From positions 1 to 64,000 of the forward strand of contig JBCCEW010000007.1 in assembly GCA_039030075.1 (NCBI GenBank): DNA of 64,000 nt, read 5' to 3'. Under the pieces are notes generated by a model. That model saw only the letters and a list, made by a program, of their open reading frames with translations. It did not search any database and had not been told where the DNA came from. Positions 1-7,175 of the stretch are shown here, piece by piece. This stretch comes from Myxococcota bacterium (GTDB taxonomy: Bacteria; Myxococcota_A; UBA9160; SMWR01). Position numbers and translations under genes: made by a program. Within the stretch, counting starts at the first letter, position 1. The number at the start of each line of letters is the position of its first letter.

Positions 1-151
1 CGAACGCATCCGGCCAGAAGATGACCTCGGCCGTCTCTTCGAGGACTAGCACCCCGTCAGGCGATCCGAAGCGGGCGACAGCGGCGAAGAAGCCATCGTG
101 GCTGGGCGGCGCACTCAGCGTCCAGCTCGGCGAATCCATCCGCCTGGTCAT
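1..151 (-). CDS. Integron cassette 4 ORF, hypothetical (3' end outside window)
   Basis: Open reading frame on the minus strand that starts with ATG at 151 and runs off the left edge of the window; 50 codons are visible with no stop. It begins 20 bases after the recombination point of the neighbouring attC site, as cassette genes normally do. The visible protein starts MTRRMDSPSW and shows no motif I recognise. A purine-rich CAGGAG abuts this ATG, so an in-frame ATG four codons later may be the real start. Function unknown; the claim rests on position inside the cassette array. Confidence 0.5.
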   Translation of the reverse strand, partial: MTRRMDSPSWTLSAPPSHDGFFAAVARFGSPDGVLVLEETAEVIFWPDAF

Positions 152-170
152 CTCCTGGGTTGCGTTCGCC

Positions 171-294
171 GTCTAACGGATATGGCGTTCAGCTGCTGGG
201 GCACCTTGCCGCCGTGGGCTGAGCGCGCCGGCCCAGTATGCCAGAGCCGGGTTGAACGCGGCGGGCCCCGGTCAGCTGCAACGCCTTGTTAGGC
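171..294 (-). repeat. attC: attC recombination site A (124 bp)
   Basis: Read on the minus strand it starts with GCCTAAC (294-288), which fits the R'' consensus RYYYAAC, and ends with GTTAGAC (177-171), which fits the R' consensus GTTRRRY. Inside are the pairing arms GGCGTTGCAGCTG and CAGCTGAACGCC, which can fold into the stem used by integron integrases. It follows the 86-aa cassette gene. Its 124 bp is in the size range of the long attC sites of sedentary chromosomal integrons. Confidence 0.9.
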
Positions 295-317
295 AGCGAT
301 GCCCGAGACCAGTATGG

Positions 318-578
318 CTACCGCCGTTTGGCTGACCACCAACTCCCGACGCGCAAGGCTCCTAGGAGGAGTAGCACCAGGGTCACGGCAGCAACGACGA
401 AGGGCAGGACGACGCCAAGTACCAGCTGACCCAGTACAGTGAGCAGCTGGGCGACGCCCGAAGCGCCTCCGAAGAGCGCGCTAAGCCCGAGCGAAATGGC
501 CAGAAGGATGACCAAGCCCTTTCCCACGATTCGGGCTAGCGAATCCCCGAGCTCCCCACTCTCTTCCCATTCCCCCAC
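318..578 (-). CDS. Integron cassette 3: small membrane protein, hypothetical
   Basis: 86-aa protein whose ATG at 578 lies 8 bases inside the cassette boundary (attC B R' at 586-592). It starts with an acidic hydrophilic segment (MGEWEESGELGD). Two hydrophobic stretches follow, roughly residues 20-42 and 44-73, and the C-terminus is short and basic (WWSAKRR), so it is probably an inner-membrane protein with two TM segments. No family recognised. The gene is in cassette orientation, divergent from the integrase, and is bounded by attC A and attC B. Confidence 0.7.
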   Translation of the reverse strand: MGEWEESGELGDSLARIVGKGLVILLAISLGLSALFGGASGVAQLLTVLGQLVLGVVLPFVVAAVTLVLLLLGALRVGSWWSAKRR

Positions 579-585
579 GGTCGCT

Positions 586-714
586 GCCTAACGGCTCAGG
601 TGTTCAGCTGCACCCAGCCGCCGCCGGGGTCGCTGAACCGCCATTGTTTGAAGCCACAGTCTACTCGGGATTGGGGCCTCGCTGCAGGGTGTCAGCTGCA
701 ACGCCTTGTTGGGC
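586..714 (-). repeat. attC: attC recombination site B (129 bp)
   Basis: On the minus strand it begins GCCCAAC (714-708) and ends GTTAGGC (592-586), matching RYYYAAC and GTTRRRY. The outer arms share the CAGCTG-containing sequence with sites A and C. The central about 80 bp differs from the other two sites, so it is a separate lineage of the same attC family. It follows the 192-aa cassette gene. Confidence 0.9.
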
Positions 715-724
715 TGCGTGCGCG

Positions 725-1303
725 CTAGAGGCAACGGACATCGAAAGCCGCCTCGTTGGGGGCATCGGTAGCTGTGAGCCTCACGCGCTCCTGCCCGCTG
801 AGCCTGAGCTGAATCTCGGTCGTGCTGCCTGGAATCGCATGCCGCACCGGCAGGGCTTCGTAGTGCGCCAGCACGGCGTTTGCTCTAGCCGATCCATCGA
901 AAGAGAAGGTGGCGACGAAGTCACAATGATCACCGTTGCCTGTGAGGACTCCTACATCGGACCGCAGCAACAGTACGGATGTGCCGGGCGGTGGAGAGGC
1001 CAGGAACTGCCCAGCGAAGGTCGAGAGGCGCCAGGTGTTGATCGCGAAAGAGCTCAGGCCCGCAGCGACCCAGAGGAAGGGAAGGAACGACACCGTCAGA
1101 CCCAGCGCCGCAGCGATGAGAGTCGCCGGGCTCTGCAGCCGGGAAGCGAGTGGCGCCGCCAGCCATCCCGCAACGAGGAACAGGGCACCTGTCGTGAGTG
1201 AGATTGCCGGGACGGAAAGGCGCAGGCGAACCGCGGCGAATGCCAGGAGGAAAACAAGCCCAGCTAGGCCAAGCGCTACGAATACGCGACGCCAAGCGGT
1301 CAT
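725..1303 (-). CDS. Integron cassette 2: membrane protein with C-terminal soluble domain, hypothetical
   Basis: 192-aa protein starting 8 bases inside the cassette boundary at 1311. The N-terminal half is hydrophobic, with about three to four predicted TM segments (residues about 7-24, 32-50, 60-85). The C-terminal about 100 residues look like a small soluble beta-rich domain with Cys in SDHCDF-like and DVRCL contexts. No family recognised. It is the only long minus-strand frame between attC B and attC C, as expected for a one-gene cassette. Confidence 0.7.
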   Translation of the reverse strand: MTAWRRVFVALGLAGLVFLLAFAAVRLRLSVPAISLTTGALFLVAGWLAAPLASRLQSPATLIAAALGLTVSFLPFLWVAAGLSSFAINTWRLSTFAGQFLASPPPGTSVLLLRSDVGVLTGNGDHCDFVATFSFDGSARANAVLAHYEALPVRHAIPGSTTEIQLRLSGQERVRLTATDAPNEAAFDVRCL

Positions 1304-1310
1304 TCACGCA

Positions 1311-1436
1311 GCCCAACGGATCAGGCGTTCAGCTGGCGGGGCACCTTGCCGCCGCGGGCTGAGCGCACCCGCTGAGTATGCCAGAAGCCGAGATTGGCGC
1401 GCGCGGACCCCGGTCAGCTGCAACGCCTTGTTAGAC
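1311..1436 (-). repeat. attC: attC recombination site C (126 bp)
   Basis: On the minus strand it begins GTCTAAC (1436-1430) and ends GTTGGGC (1317-1311). It is very similar to attC A along its whole length, including the central GGCACCTTGCCGCC segment, with only scattered differences. It ends the first cassette after attI. High similarity among the sites of one array is typical of chromosomal integrons. Confidence 0.92.
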
Positions 1437-1445
1437 GGCGACAGG

Positions 1446-2003
1446 CTACCAGAACCGCCACCAAGGCTTGCGTAGGTCGTGGAACGCTCTAGGACAGAAT
1501 GATTCGGGTGGCTCCTCGTCGTGCTTGAATGCAGTGACGGCCTTGGCCATCTCTAGCGGTACTTCGAAGATGAAGTCCACCTCGGCCGCATGTGATTGTT
1601 CGTGATCCTGTTCTCGAATGTGCGATCGCTCGATTTCCTGATAGAAGGCGGGGAGCTCCCCAAGCGCTTCGAGGTGGTAGAGATCTAGTTCGCTCTGGTG
1701 CTTGACGGACCAGGTCAACTTTCCTTCGTTCCAGTAGTAAGCCTCGGTCGCCATGACGTGCTCTTCGATCGAACAAGCTACCACCGGATACGAGGCCGAC
1801 AGCGACCGGAGGATCTGCGGCTCAACGAGGCGGCTGCACGAGCGGCCGGCGATGACCAGATACCAACCGTCTCGCCAGATGCCGCCGCAGAGCGGGCTCT
1901 CCCAACGCGGGTCAGCGACCTCTGTGGGCTCCATGGGGACGGCCGCGCACAGCTCGTCTAGGTCCAGGGTCTTGGCGGCAAACCACGACAAGGAGTAGCC
2001 CAC
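1446..2003 (-). CDS. Integron cassette 1 (attI-proximal) protein, hypothetical
   Basis: 185-aa soluble protein starting MGYSLSWFAAK, ATG at 2003, 34 bases inside the attI junction. That N-terminus resembles a family of short cassette-encoded proteins often starting M-x-Y-x-L-S-W that I associate with integron arrays; this is from memory and not confirmed. No signal peptide or TM segment. The middle is rich in Glu and His and the C-terminus is aromatic (PWWRFW). As the first cassette after attI it should be the best expressed if a Pc promoter is present. Confidence 0.75.
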   Translation of the reverse strand: MGYSLSWFAAKTLDLDELCAAVPMEPTEVADPRWESPLCGGIWRDGWYLVIAGRSCSRLVEPQILRSLSASYPVVACSIEEHVMATEAYYWNEGKLTWSVKHQSELDLYHLEALGELPAFYQEIERSHIREQDHEQSHAAEVDFIFEVPLEMAKAVTAFKHDEEPPESFCPRAFHDLRKPWWRFW

Positions 2004-2036
2004 GATCGTCGCGCAACTCCCGAACGGTCTGGCGCC

Positions 2037-2199
2037 GTCTAACAGGTAATCAACGCAGTCGCGGCGTCGGTCAGGCCATCACCCGGAACTCAGGCGAAGC
2101 GTCTGCAAGCCACCGCGGCTGCTACCGAAACCTACCATCACGCCGTCATATTGCGATACGGGGGCTTCGGCGTGTCCTGGATATGGGTGATATGGCAGC
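2037..2199. promoter_or_regulatory. attI: attI region with Pc/Pint promoters (core at 2037-2043)
   Basis: GTCTAAC at 2037-2043 (GTTAGAC on the minus strand) is the junction where cassettes are inserted. The 156 bp between it and the integrase start is the only space between the divergent integrase and the cassette array, so it must hold attI, the integrase promoter and any cassette promoter. I see no clear -35/-10 pair and no SOS-box palindrome (CTGT-N8-ACAG) here, so regulation is unknown. Confidence 0.7.
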
Positions 2200-3210
2200 G
2201 TGGGTTACGCTGAGGTCCTCCCGGTCCCGGGGAGTCTCGCCTTGGCGAATCCGCCTCCTCGGCTTCTCGACCAGGTGCGTCGCGAGCTTCGGGTCAGACA
2301 CTACTCGCCGCGGACCGAGTCCGCCTACGTCCATTGGATCGTTCGGTACATCCGCTTCCACGGTGTTCGGCATCCGAACGAGATGGGCGTGGCCGAGGTG
2401 TCCGCGTTCCTGAGCCACCTGGCCGTGGAGGCGAACGTGGCGCCGTCGACGCAGAACCAGGCGCTGAACGGGCTCGTCTTCCTGTACGGGCCCGTCCTCG
2501 GCCGACCGCTCGGGGAGCTCGCCGGTGTGGTCCGCGCACGCAAGGCCCGAAAGCTCCCCGTGGTGCTCAGTCGCGAGGAGGTGGAACGCCTGCTGATGCG
2601 TTTGGAGGGAAGCCCGCGCCTGGTGGCTTCCCTTCTCTATGGATCCGGTCTGCGACTCCGCGAGGCGCTTCAACTGCGCGTGAAGGATCTCGACTTTGCA
2701 CGCGGCGAGCTGACGATTCGCGAAGCCAAGGGCGGCCGCGACCGCGTGAGCGTCCTCCCGGAGACGCTACACGAGCCGCTGAAGGCACAGATTCGCAGGG
2801 TGCGCGAACAGCATGCGCTGGACCTGTCGGCCAACCGGGGCTGGGTCCCGATGCCGGGTGCCCTGGTGCGGAAGTACCCGAACGCGCCTCTCCAACTGCG
2901 ATGGCAGTTCTTGTTCCCCTCCGCCCGCACCGCCCTCGATCGGCGCACGGGCCGCATCGGCCGCTGGCATTTGGCGGAGAGTTCGGTGCAGAGGCGGGTG
3001 AAGACGGGGGGGGAGGAGGCCGGGATCGCCAAGCGGGCGACCTGTCACTCGCTGCGCCACAGCTTTGCGACGCACTTGCTCGAGCGGGGTCAGGACATCC
3101 GAACCGTCCAGGAGCTTTTGGGCCACCGCAGCGTGACCACGACGATGATCTATACGCACGTACTCAATCGCGGTGGCCTCGGCGTGCGTAGCCCACTCGA
3201 CGCGCAATAG
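2200..3210 (+). CDS. intI: Integron integrase IntI (tyrosine recombinase)
   Basis: 336-aa tyrosine recombinase that inserts and excises gene cassettes at attI and attC sites. An N-terminal SAM-like DNA-binding domain ([20 protein letters not shown]) is followed by the catalytic domain. Catalytic residues visible are Arg152 ([10 protein letters not shown]), His283 and Arg286 (HSLRH), His309 (LLGHRS) and nucleophile Tyr318 (MIYTHV). Residues about 205-245 carry the extra segment found in IntI but not in XerC/D ([17 protein letters not shown]), and the C-terminus GVRSPLD is typical of IntI. The start is GTG at 2200; a TTG at 2239 is an alternative. The frame is intact, so the enzyme is probably active. 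Confidence 0.95.
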   Translation: MGYAEVLPVPGSLALANPPPRLLDQVRRELRVRHYSPRTESAYVHWIVRYIRFHGVRHPNEMGVAEVSAFLSHLAVEANVAPSTQNQALNGLVFLYGPVLGRPLGELAGVVRARKARKLPVVLSREEVERLLMRLEGSPRLVASLLYGSGLRLREALQLRVKDLDFARGELTIREAKGGRDRVSVLPETLHEPLKAQIRRVREQHALDLSANRGWVPMPGALVRKYPNAPLQLRWQFLFPSARTALDRRTGRIGRWHLAESSVQRRVKTGGEEAGIAKRATCHSLRHSFATHLLERGQDIRTVQELLGHRSVTTTMIYTHVLNRGGLGVRSPLDAQ

Positions 3211-3288
3211 CGCACGTCGCGAGGGGCTCACTTCGAGCACGGGAGGCGCAGCCGACCGCGCGACCTACGGAGCACTCCCGGTGGTCGA

Positions 3289-3307
3289 GCCCACGCGGAG
3301 CGTGGGC
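3289..3307 (+). terminator. Hairpin after intI
   Basis: Perfect 8-bp inverted repeat GCCCACGC-GGA-GCGTGGGC, 79 bases after the intI stop and just before the tRNA-derived repeat. No T-run follows, so it may be a weak terminator or a protein-binding site. Confidence 0.4.
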
Positions 3308-3309
3308 GA

Positions 3310-3354
3310 TGGCACGCCGGGAGGGATTCGAACCCCCGACCCTCAGGTTCGAAG
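3310..3354. repeat. att repeat 1: 45-bp copy of the tRNA-Arg(TCG) 3' end
   Basis: Identical over 45 bp to 15203-15247, the 3' half of the intact tRNA-Arg(TCG) gene including CCA, and in the same orientation. It stops inside the anticodon arm, so it is not a working tRNA. Such copies are made when an element integrates into a tRNA 3' end. This one marks the outer boundary of the distal island. It shares a further 6 bases (AATCAC) with repeat 2 but not with the tRNA. Confidence 0.9.
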
Positions 3355-3376
3355 AATCACCGGAGGATGAGGAAGA

Positions 3377-4918
3377 TCAATGAGTTACGCCGTCGGGCCG
3401 GCACAGAGCGGCACACGGCGGCACGGAGCGGCAGGAATCGCGGCCCCACGGCCCTATGCGGCCCCTTTTTCCCCGAGACGTCTGATGAACCGGCTCCCTT
3501 CGCACAGGCGTTCCATCGACGATCACTTCGACGATGTCCTGAAGCCGCCGGATATCGTCAGTGGGGTCGCCTCGAACGAGCAGCAGGTCGGCTTGGAGAC
3601 CGACCCGGACGGCACCGAAATCGATTGGCGCCCCGTCGGCGATCCACCGCGCGCTGTCGAGGGTGGCCGATCGAATCGCTTCGGCTGGGGTCATCCCGGC
3701 GTCGACGAAATGCGCCAGCTCACGATGGAGCGCCGCGCCCGGAAACACGCCGGCACCTTGAGGGTCGGTGCCGGCGAGGATGGTCACCCCGGCCCGATGA
3801 AGCTTCATCATGTTGCGCTGGCCGATTCCGAGCACGTCGAGATCCCCTTCCCGGGGACCGCCGATCGATCGGAACTCCCGGAGGGCATCGACGAACTCTG
3901 CCGGCGGCGGATAGAACGACTCGATGACGGCGCGCGGAACCGTTTCGATCTCCATCGGGATCGGATCGATCGGTCGGCTCACCACGCTGACGACCCTATG
4001 CATCACTTCGATCGTGACGACCATCGGGATTTCGAACGCGGCCAGGCGCTGGACGTCAGCGTCCGATAGCGGCTCCCGGGAAACGCCATGAACCCAGAGG
4101 TCGGTCCCGGCCTCGCCAGCATCGAGCGCGTCCTGCAGGCTGCCGATATGGGACACCCAACGAAGGCCGAGCTCGTTCGTCCGCTCGTCGATCGCCGCCA
4201 TCGTCTCGAGCGAGATTCGGGGCGCGCGCGGCGGAATTCGATCGACGGCGACCTTGATCGCGTCGACGCCAGCGGAATGGAGATCATCGATCGCGGATCT
4301 CGCTTCGGACCGCGTCTGGACCTCGTGCGCGATGCCTGAAGTCAGCAGCCACGAGATCCACCAGGGTGCGAACAGCTCGCGGACCGCGACCGGATGGCCA
4401 CCGGGGCAGGTCACCATCTGTCCGGTCGTCAAGATGGCGGGGCCGACGAGTTCGCCGCGCCGGACGGCCTCGCGGCGTGCGACCGCCGCCTTGGTGTCGA
4501 CGTCGGCGGGATCGAACACGGTCGTGACGCCCGCGTAGAGATAGCTCTGCATGTTGGCGAGCGGATCCGCGCCCTCGAGTTCCCAGAACGGCGACCGCGA
4601 GAGACTCACGTGGCCGTGCATGTCGATGAGGCCGGGTAGAAGGGTCGCCCCGCTTCCGTCGATCACGAGGAGACCGTCCGAAGGTATCGTGCCCCCCTTC
4701 TCGATGGCCGCGATTCGGCCCCGCCGGACGACCACGTCGAGCGAGGTTTCGACAACGCCGCGCTCGACCTCGAGGACATCGACGTCTCGAATCAGGAGCT
4801 CGTTCACGGGCCGCGCGGGGTAGCTCACGGACGCTGTCTCCACGTTCGTGGCGCAGGAGAGCAGCGAAGCGGCCAGGGCGAGAATCTGGAACGCAAGGAC
4901 CGGTGAAATCGGTCGCAT
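3377..4918 (-). CDS. Amidohydrolase family lipoprotein
   Basis: 513-aa metal-dependent hydrolase of the imidazolonepropionase/prolidase-like amidohydrolase group. The N-terminus is a lipoprotein signal (LALAASLLSC, Cys about 22), so it is probably anchored in the envelope. The beta-barrel entry GLIDMHGHV gives the HxH metal site; further ligands are likely in WVSHIG, WVHGVS and GTDPQGAG (Asp). Substrate unknown. The last about 40 residues (after VRREPVHQT) are encoded by the island-end repeat, so the native C-terminus was probably replaced at integration. Upstream and divergent is a TetR gene that may control it. Confidence 0.85.
   Translation of the reverse strand: MRPISPVLAFQILALAASLLSCATNVETASVSYPARPVNELLIRDVDVLEVERGVVETSLDVVVRRGRIAAIEKGGTIPSDGLLVIDGSGATLLPGLIDMHGHVSLSRSPFWELEGADPLANMQSYLYAGVTTVFDPADVDTKAAVARREAVRRGELVGPAILTTGQMVTCPGGHPVAVRELFAPWWISWLLTSGIAHEVQTRSEARSAIDDLHSAGVDAIKVAVDRIPPRAPRISLETMAAIDERTNELGLRWVSHIGSLQDALDAGEAGTDLWVHGVSREPLSDADVQRLAAFEIPMVVTIEVMHRVVSVVSRPIDPIPMEIETVPRAVIESFYPPPAEFVDALREFRSIGGPREGDLDVLGIGQRNMMKLHRAGVTILAGTDPQGAGVFPGAALHRELAHFVDAGMTPAEAIRSATLDSARWIADGAPIDFGAVRVGLQADLLLVRGDPTDDIRRLQDIVEVIVDGTPVRREPVHQTSRGKRGRIGPWGRDSCRSVPPCAALCRPDGVTH
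3394..3466. repeat. Island-end repeat, copy 1 (GGCAC-rich)
   Basis: About 73 bp that matches 7024-7096 with only a few differences. It contains several GGCAC or CGGCAC units at short spacing and ends in GGCCCC repeats. Both copies lie about 40 bp from an att repeat, at the same end of each island, so they are probably recombinase arm-binding sites or conserved island termini. Function is inferred from position only. Confidence 0.7.
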
Positions 4919-5260
4919 GTTCTGGTCCTCGGTCGATGGAGAGGGATTTTTGATTGACAGATCGTCATTTTAATATTGTTTTACATTTCGTCAATAAAAA
5001 TTGCAGTGCGACCCGCCGATTCGTCGCTGACCGCCCGAGAACCCCTCTGGATGGAACCGCTCGGGCGCGATGGATCCGCCCGCCCCTTCGCCTCCCTGGT
5101 GGGATCACGCGCCACCGCATATGCCCTTCGCGATCCCGGGCGAACGCCGTTCGTCGACAAGCGTGAGGTTTCGAGACAGCCCCCGCGCAGCCGACTACGC
5201 TGCTGTCGATAGTGACCTCGACGGCCACGGCCTCGAGCGGATCAACGGAGATTGCGCGGC
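4919..5260. promoter_or_regulatory. Divergent promoter region, AT-rich, with inverted repeat
   Basis: The 342 bp between the amidohydrolase and the TetR gene holds a sharply AT-rich stretch at 4948-5005. On the minus strand TTGACG (4994-4989) and TAAAAT, 16 bases apart, make a plausible sigma-70 promoter for the amidohydrolase. Outer arms ATTGAC (4953-4958) and GTCAAT (4990-4995) form an inverted repeat that could be a regulator site. Nothing recognised in the rest. Confidence 0.45.
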
Positions 5261-5830
5261 ATGGGACGCCCGAGCCTCGCCGAACAGCGGCAAGCGGAAA
5301 TACTCGAGGGATTCGAACGGTGCGTACTTCGCGACGGAATCGCGCACACGACGATGACCGCCATCGCGAAGGAGATCGGCTGCCAGCGGACGCTCATCAA
5401 CCACTACTTCGGTGGCACGGACGAGCTGGTTCGTGCCCTCGTCGAGAAACTCACGGAGGACCAGCGGAGGGAGTTTCGTGAGTTCTCGTCCGCTTCGAAG
5501 AAGACCGGCGCTGCGCTGATGGTCGACTACCTGTTCCGACGACTGCCGAAGGGAGGCAACGCGCTCGTTCGTGCGCTGCGTGCGGACGGAGGAAGTTCGG
5601 CGAACGAGAGCCTCGCGAAGATGTACCAGGATTCTGCGAGGCTGCTCGGCACGTTCCTGCAGAGAGAGATCCCAGGAGCGACTCCGGCGCGATGCCGAGC
5701 GACCGCGACGTCGATCGTCTGTCTGGCGATGAGTCGATTCCAGCTCTCGGCCCTCGGCGTACGCGACCGCGAGCTCGCGGGCCTCCGAGCGTCGGCAGAG
5801 ACGCTGATCGACGCGCTCGAAAGCGGGTGA
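5261..5830 (+). CDS. TetR/AcrR family transcriptional regulator
   Basis: 189-aa regulator with an N-terminal TetR helix-turn-helix (residues about 10-55, MTAIAKEIGCQRTLINHYFG then a DELVRAL helix) and an all-helical ligand domain. ATG at 5261 is preferred over an in-frame TTG nine bases upstream because of the GGAG at 5247-5250. It is divergent from the amidohydrolase across an AT-rich spacer, the usual layout for a local repressor. Ligand unknown. It lies inside the distal island between the first and second tRNA-derived repeats. Confidence 0.85.
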   Translation: MGRPSLAEQRQAEILEGFERCVLRDGIAHTTMTAIAKEIGCQRTLINHYFGGTDELVRALVEKLTEDQRREFREFSSASKKTGAALMVDYLFRRLPKGGNALVRALRADGGSSANESLAKMYQDSARLLGTFLQREIPGATPARCRATATSIVCLAMSRFQLSALGVRDRELAGLRASAETLIDALESG

Positions 5831-5906
5831 GCCAGGTTCCTCGCCGCGCGAGCGGTGCCCCGAGCCAGGCCCGGGCAAGACCGAATGTGACCAGATTCAA
5901 TAAGGT

Positions 5907-6485
5907 GTGCTTCAGCGAGGTCGGCTCGCAAATACTTCGAACTGGCATTTCGCGCTCACCGCCGGGTTGATGCCCGTCCTCGCGCCCAGTGCGCGCGTCG
6001 TGGCGTTGAGCTCCGCGGCGCACCTGCGCGGCTCGGTCGACCTCGACGACCTCAACTGGAAGACGCGCGACTACGATCCCAACCTCGCCTACGCACAGTC
6101 GAAGACCGCAAATATTTGGTTCGCATCTGAGCTGCAGCGCCGACACCCGAAGCGCCTGCTATCGCTGTCGGTGCATCCCGGCGTGATCCAGACCGACCTC
6201 GCGCGGCATCTACCCGCCGCCATCGCCGAAGGGATGCGCGAGGGATTCGAGAGCGCGGGCGTGCAGATCAAGAATGTCCCTCAGGGCGCCGCCACCTCCG
6301 TCTGGGCGGCCACGGCCGCCGAGTTCGCCGATCACGGCGGCGCCTATCCACTCGACTGTCAGATCGCGACCCCCACCAGCGAAGAGAACCCGAGGGTCGG
6401 CTACGCGCCCTGGGCGTACGATCGCGAAGGCGCGGAGCGTCTCTGGGCCGAATCCGAGGCGCTCACCGGCGTGCGCTTCGACTAG
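5907..6485 (+). pseudogene. 5'-truncated short-chain dehydrogenase
   Basis: The frame encodes the C-terminal two thirds of an SDR of the retinol-dehydrogenase/WW-oxidoreductase-like type. Visible are the conserved strand ARVVALSSAAH (active-site Ser region), the catalytic YAQSK (Tyr-x-x-x-Lys), VHPGVIQTDL, and a C-terminal cap ending GVRFD. The whole nucleotide-binding half (TGxxxGIG) is missing, and homology starts abruptly at about 5940 in WHFALTAGL, where intact proteins continue upstream with NHLGHF-like sequence. It cannot bind NAD(P) and is best read as a remnant cut by an island rearrangement. Confidence 0.75.
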
Positions 6486-6940
6486 CGCGATTGGCGGTGC
6501 CGCGTCCCTGGGGGAGCAGGACGCCGCGGTAGAGCGGGTTGGCGAGCTCGCGCTCGCGGCGGGACGACGCTGTTCACCGAGGCGGGCGAGCTCATCGCCC
6601 TCGCGAGTCTCTGAGCAGTTCGACCGCGCAACTCCCGAACAGCCTAGCAGGCCTCGAGCCACGATCCGGTCAACGCGGAACCAGCGTCAAGTGGCCGAGG
6701 TGGTCGACTTCAAACAGTGGGGCCGCTCTACGTCGGCGCCCGGCCGTCGCGATCGATCGCGGCCGTGCGGGGCCGTCGATACACGGCCCCGACGACACCG
6801 CAAGCTGTCGTCTTTCTTCAGACGTTGAGCCCGCCAACTCGCTGCATCGGTTAGCGAATCGCGATGGAGAGAGCTTTACGAGCCGGAGGCGAGCCTCAGG
6901 TTCCCACTTTCAGGCTCAGCTCCGGGAATCGCGCAAGTAC
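6486..6940. other. Gene-free stretch at the distal island end
   Basis: 455 bp between the SDR remnant and att repeat 2. Open frames on both strands lack recognisable motifs and look like chance frames of GC-rich DNA. I see no promoter, repeat or RNA gene. Confidence 0.5.
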
Positions 6941-6985
6941 TGGCACGCCGGGAGGGATTCGAACCCCCGACCCTCAGGTTCGAAG
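6941..6985. repeat. att repeat 2: 45-bp copy of the tRNA-Arg(TCG) 3' end
   Basis: Identical over 45 bp to 3310-3354 and 15203-15247 and in the same orientation; the identity with repeat 1 extends 6 more bases. It separates the outer island (amidohydrolase, TetR, SDR remnant) from the inner island (Z1 cluster and integrase chimera), as expected after two successive integrations at one tRNA. Confidence 0.9.
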
Positions 6986-7023
6986 AATCACGCGACCTCA
7001 AGAAGAAACGGTGACTTGCGCTC

Positions 7024-7096
7024 TCGGGCCGGCACAGCGCGGCACACGGCGGCACCGAGCGGCAGGAATCACGGCCCCACGGCCCTGGGCGGCCCC
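7024..7096. repeat. Island-end repeat, copy 2 (GGCAC-rich)
   Basis: Second copy of the 73-bp sequence at 3394-3466, again just inside an att repeat. The shared order is GGGCCGGCACAG, GCGGCACACGGCGGCAC, GAGCGGCAGGAATC, then CGGCCCCACGGCCCT. Confidence 0.7.
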
Positions 7097-7175
7097 TGCC
7101 CAGGACCCGTGTTGGCCCGGTGGTAGCTTGGGGCCTGCGGACGATCTCCACCAGCGCCGGCACCTCAGCCGCCGG

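Noticed and set aside
1-1436. Regular repeats considered as a CRISPR array
   Set aside because: Repeats are 124-129 bp, contain the attC consensus ends and are separated by genes, so they are integron sites; no CRISPR array was seen anywhere in the window.
2044-2199. LexA/SOS box in the intI promoter
   Set aside because: No CTGT-N8-ACAG-like palindrome found by eye, so SOS control is not supported here.
3310-3354. Short frames through the att copies that encode GGIRTPDPQVRRIT-like or GRDSNPRPSGS-like peptides
   Set aside because: They are readings of tRNA-derived DNA in the wrong sense and recur at each copy; not genes.
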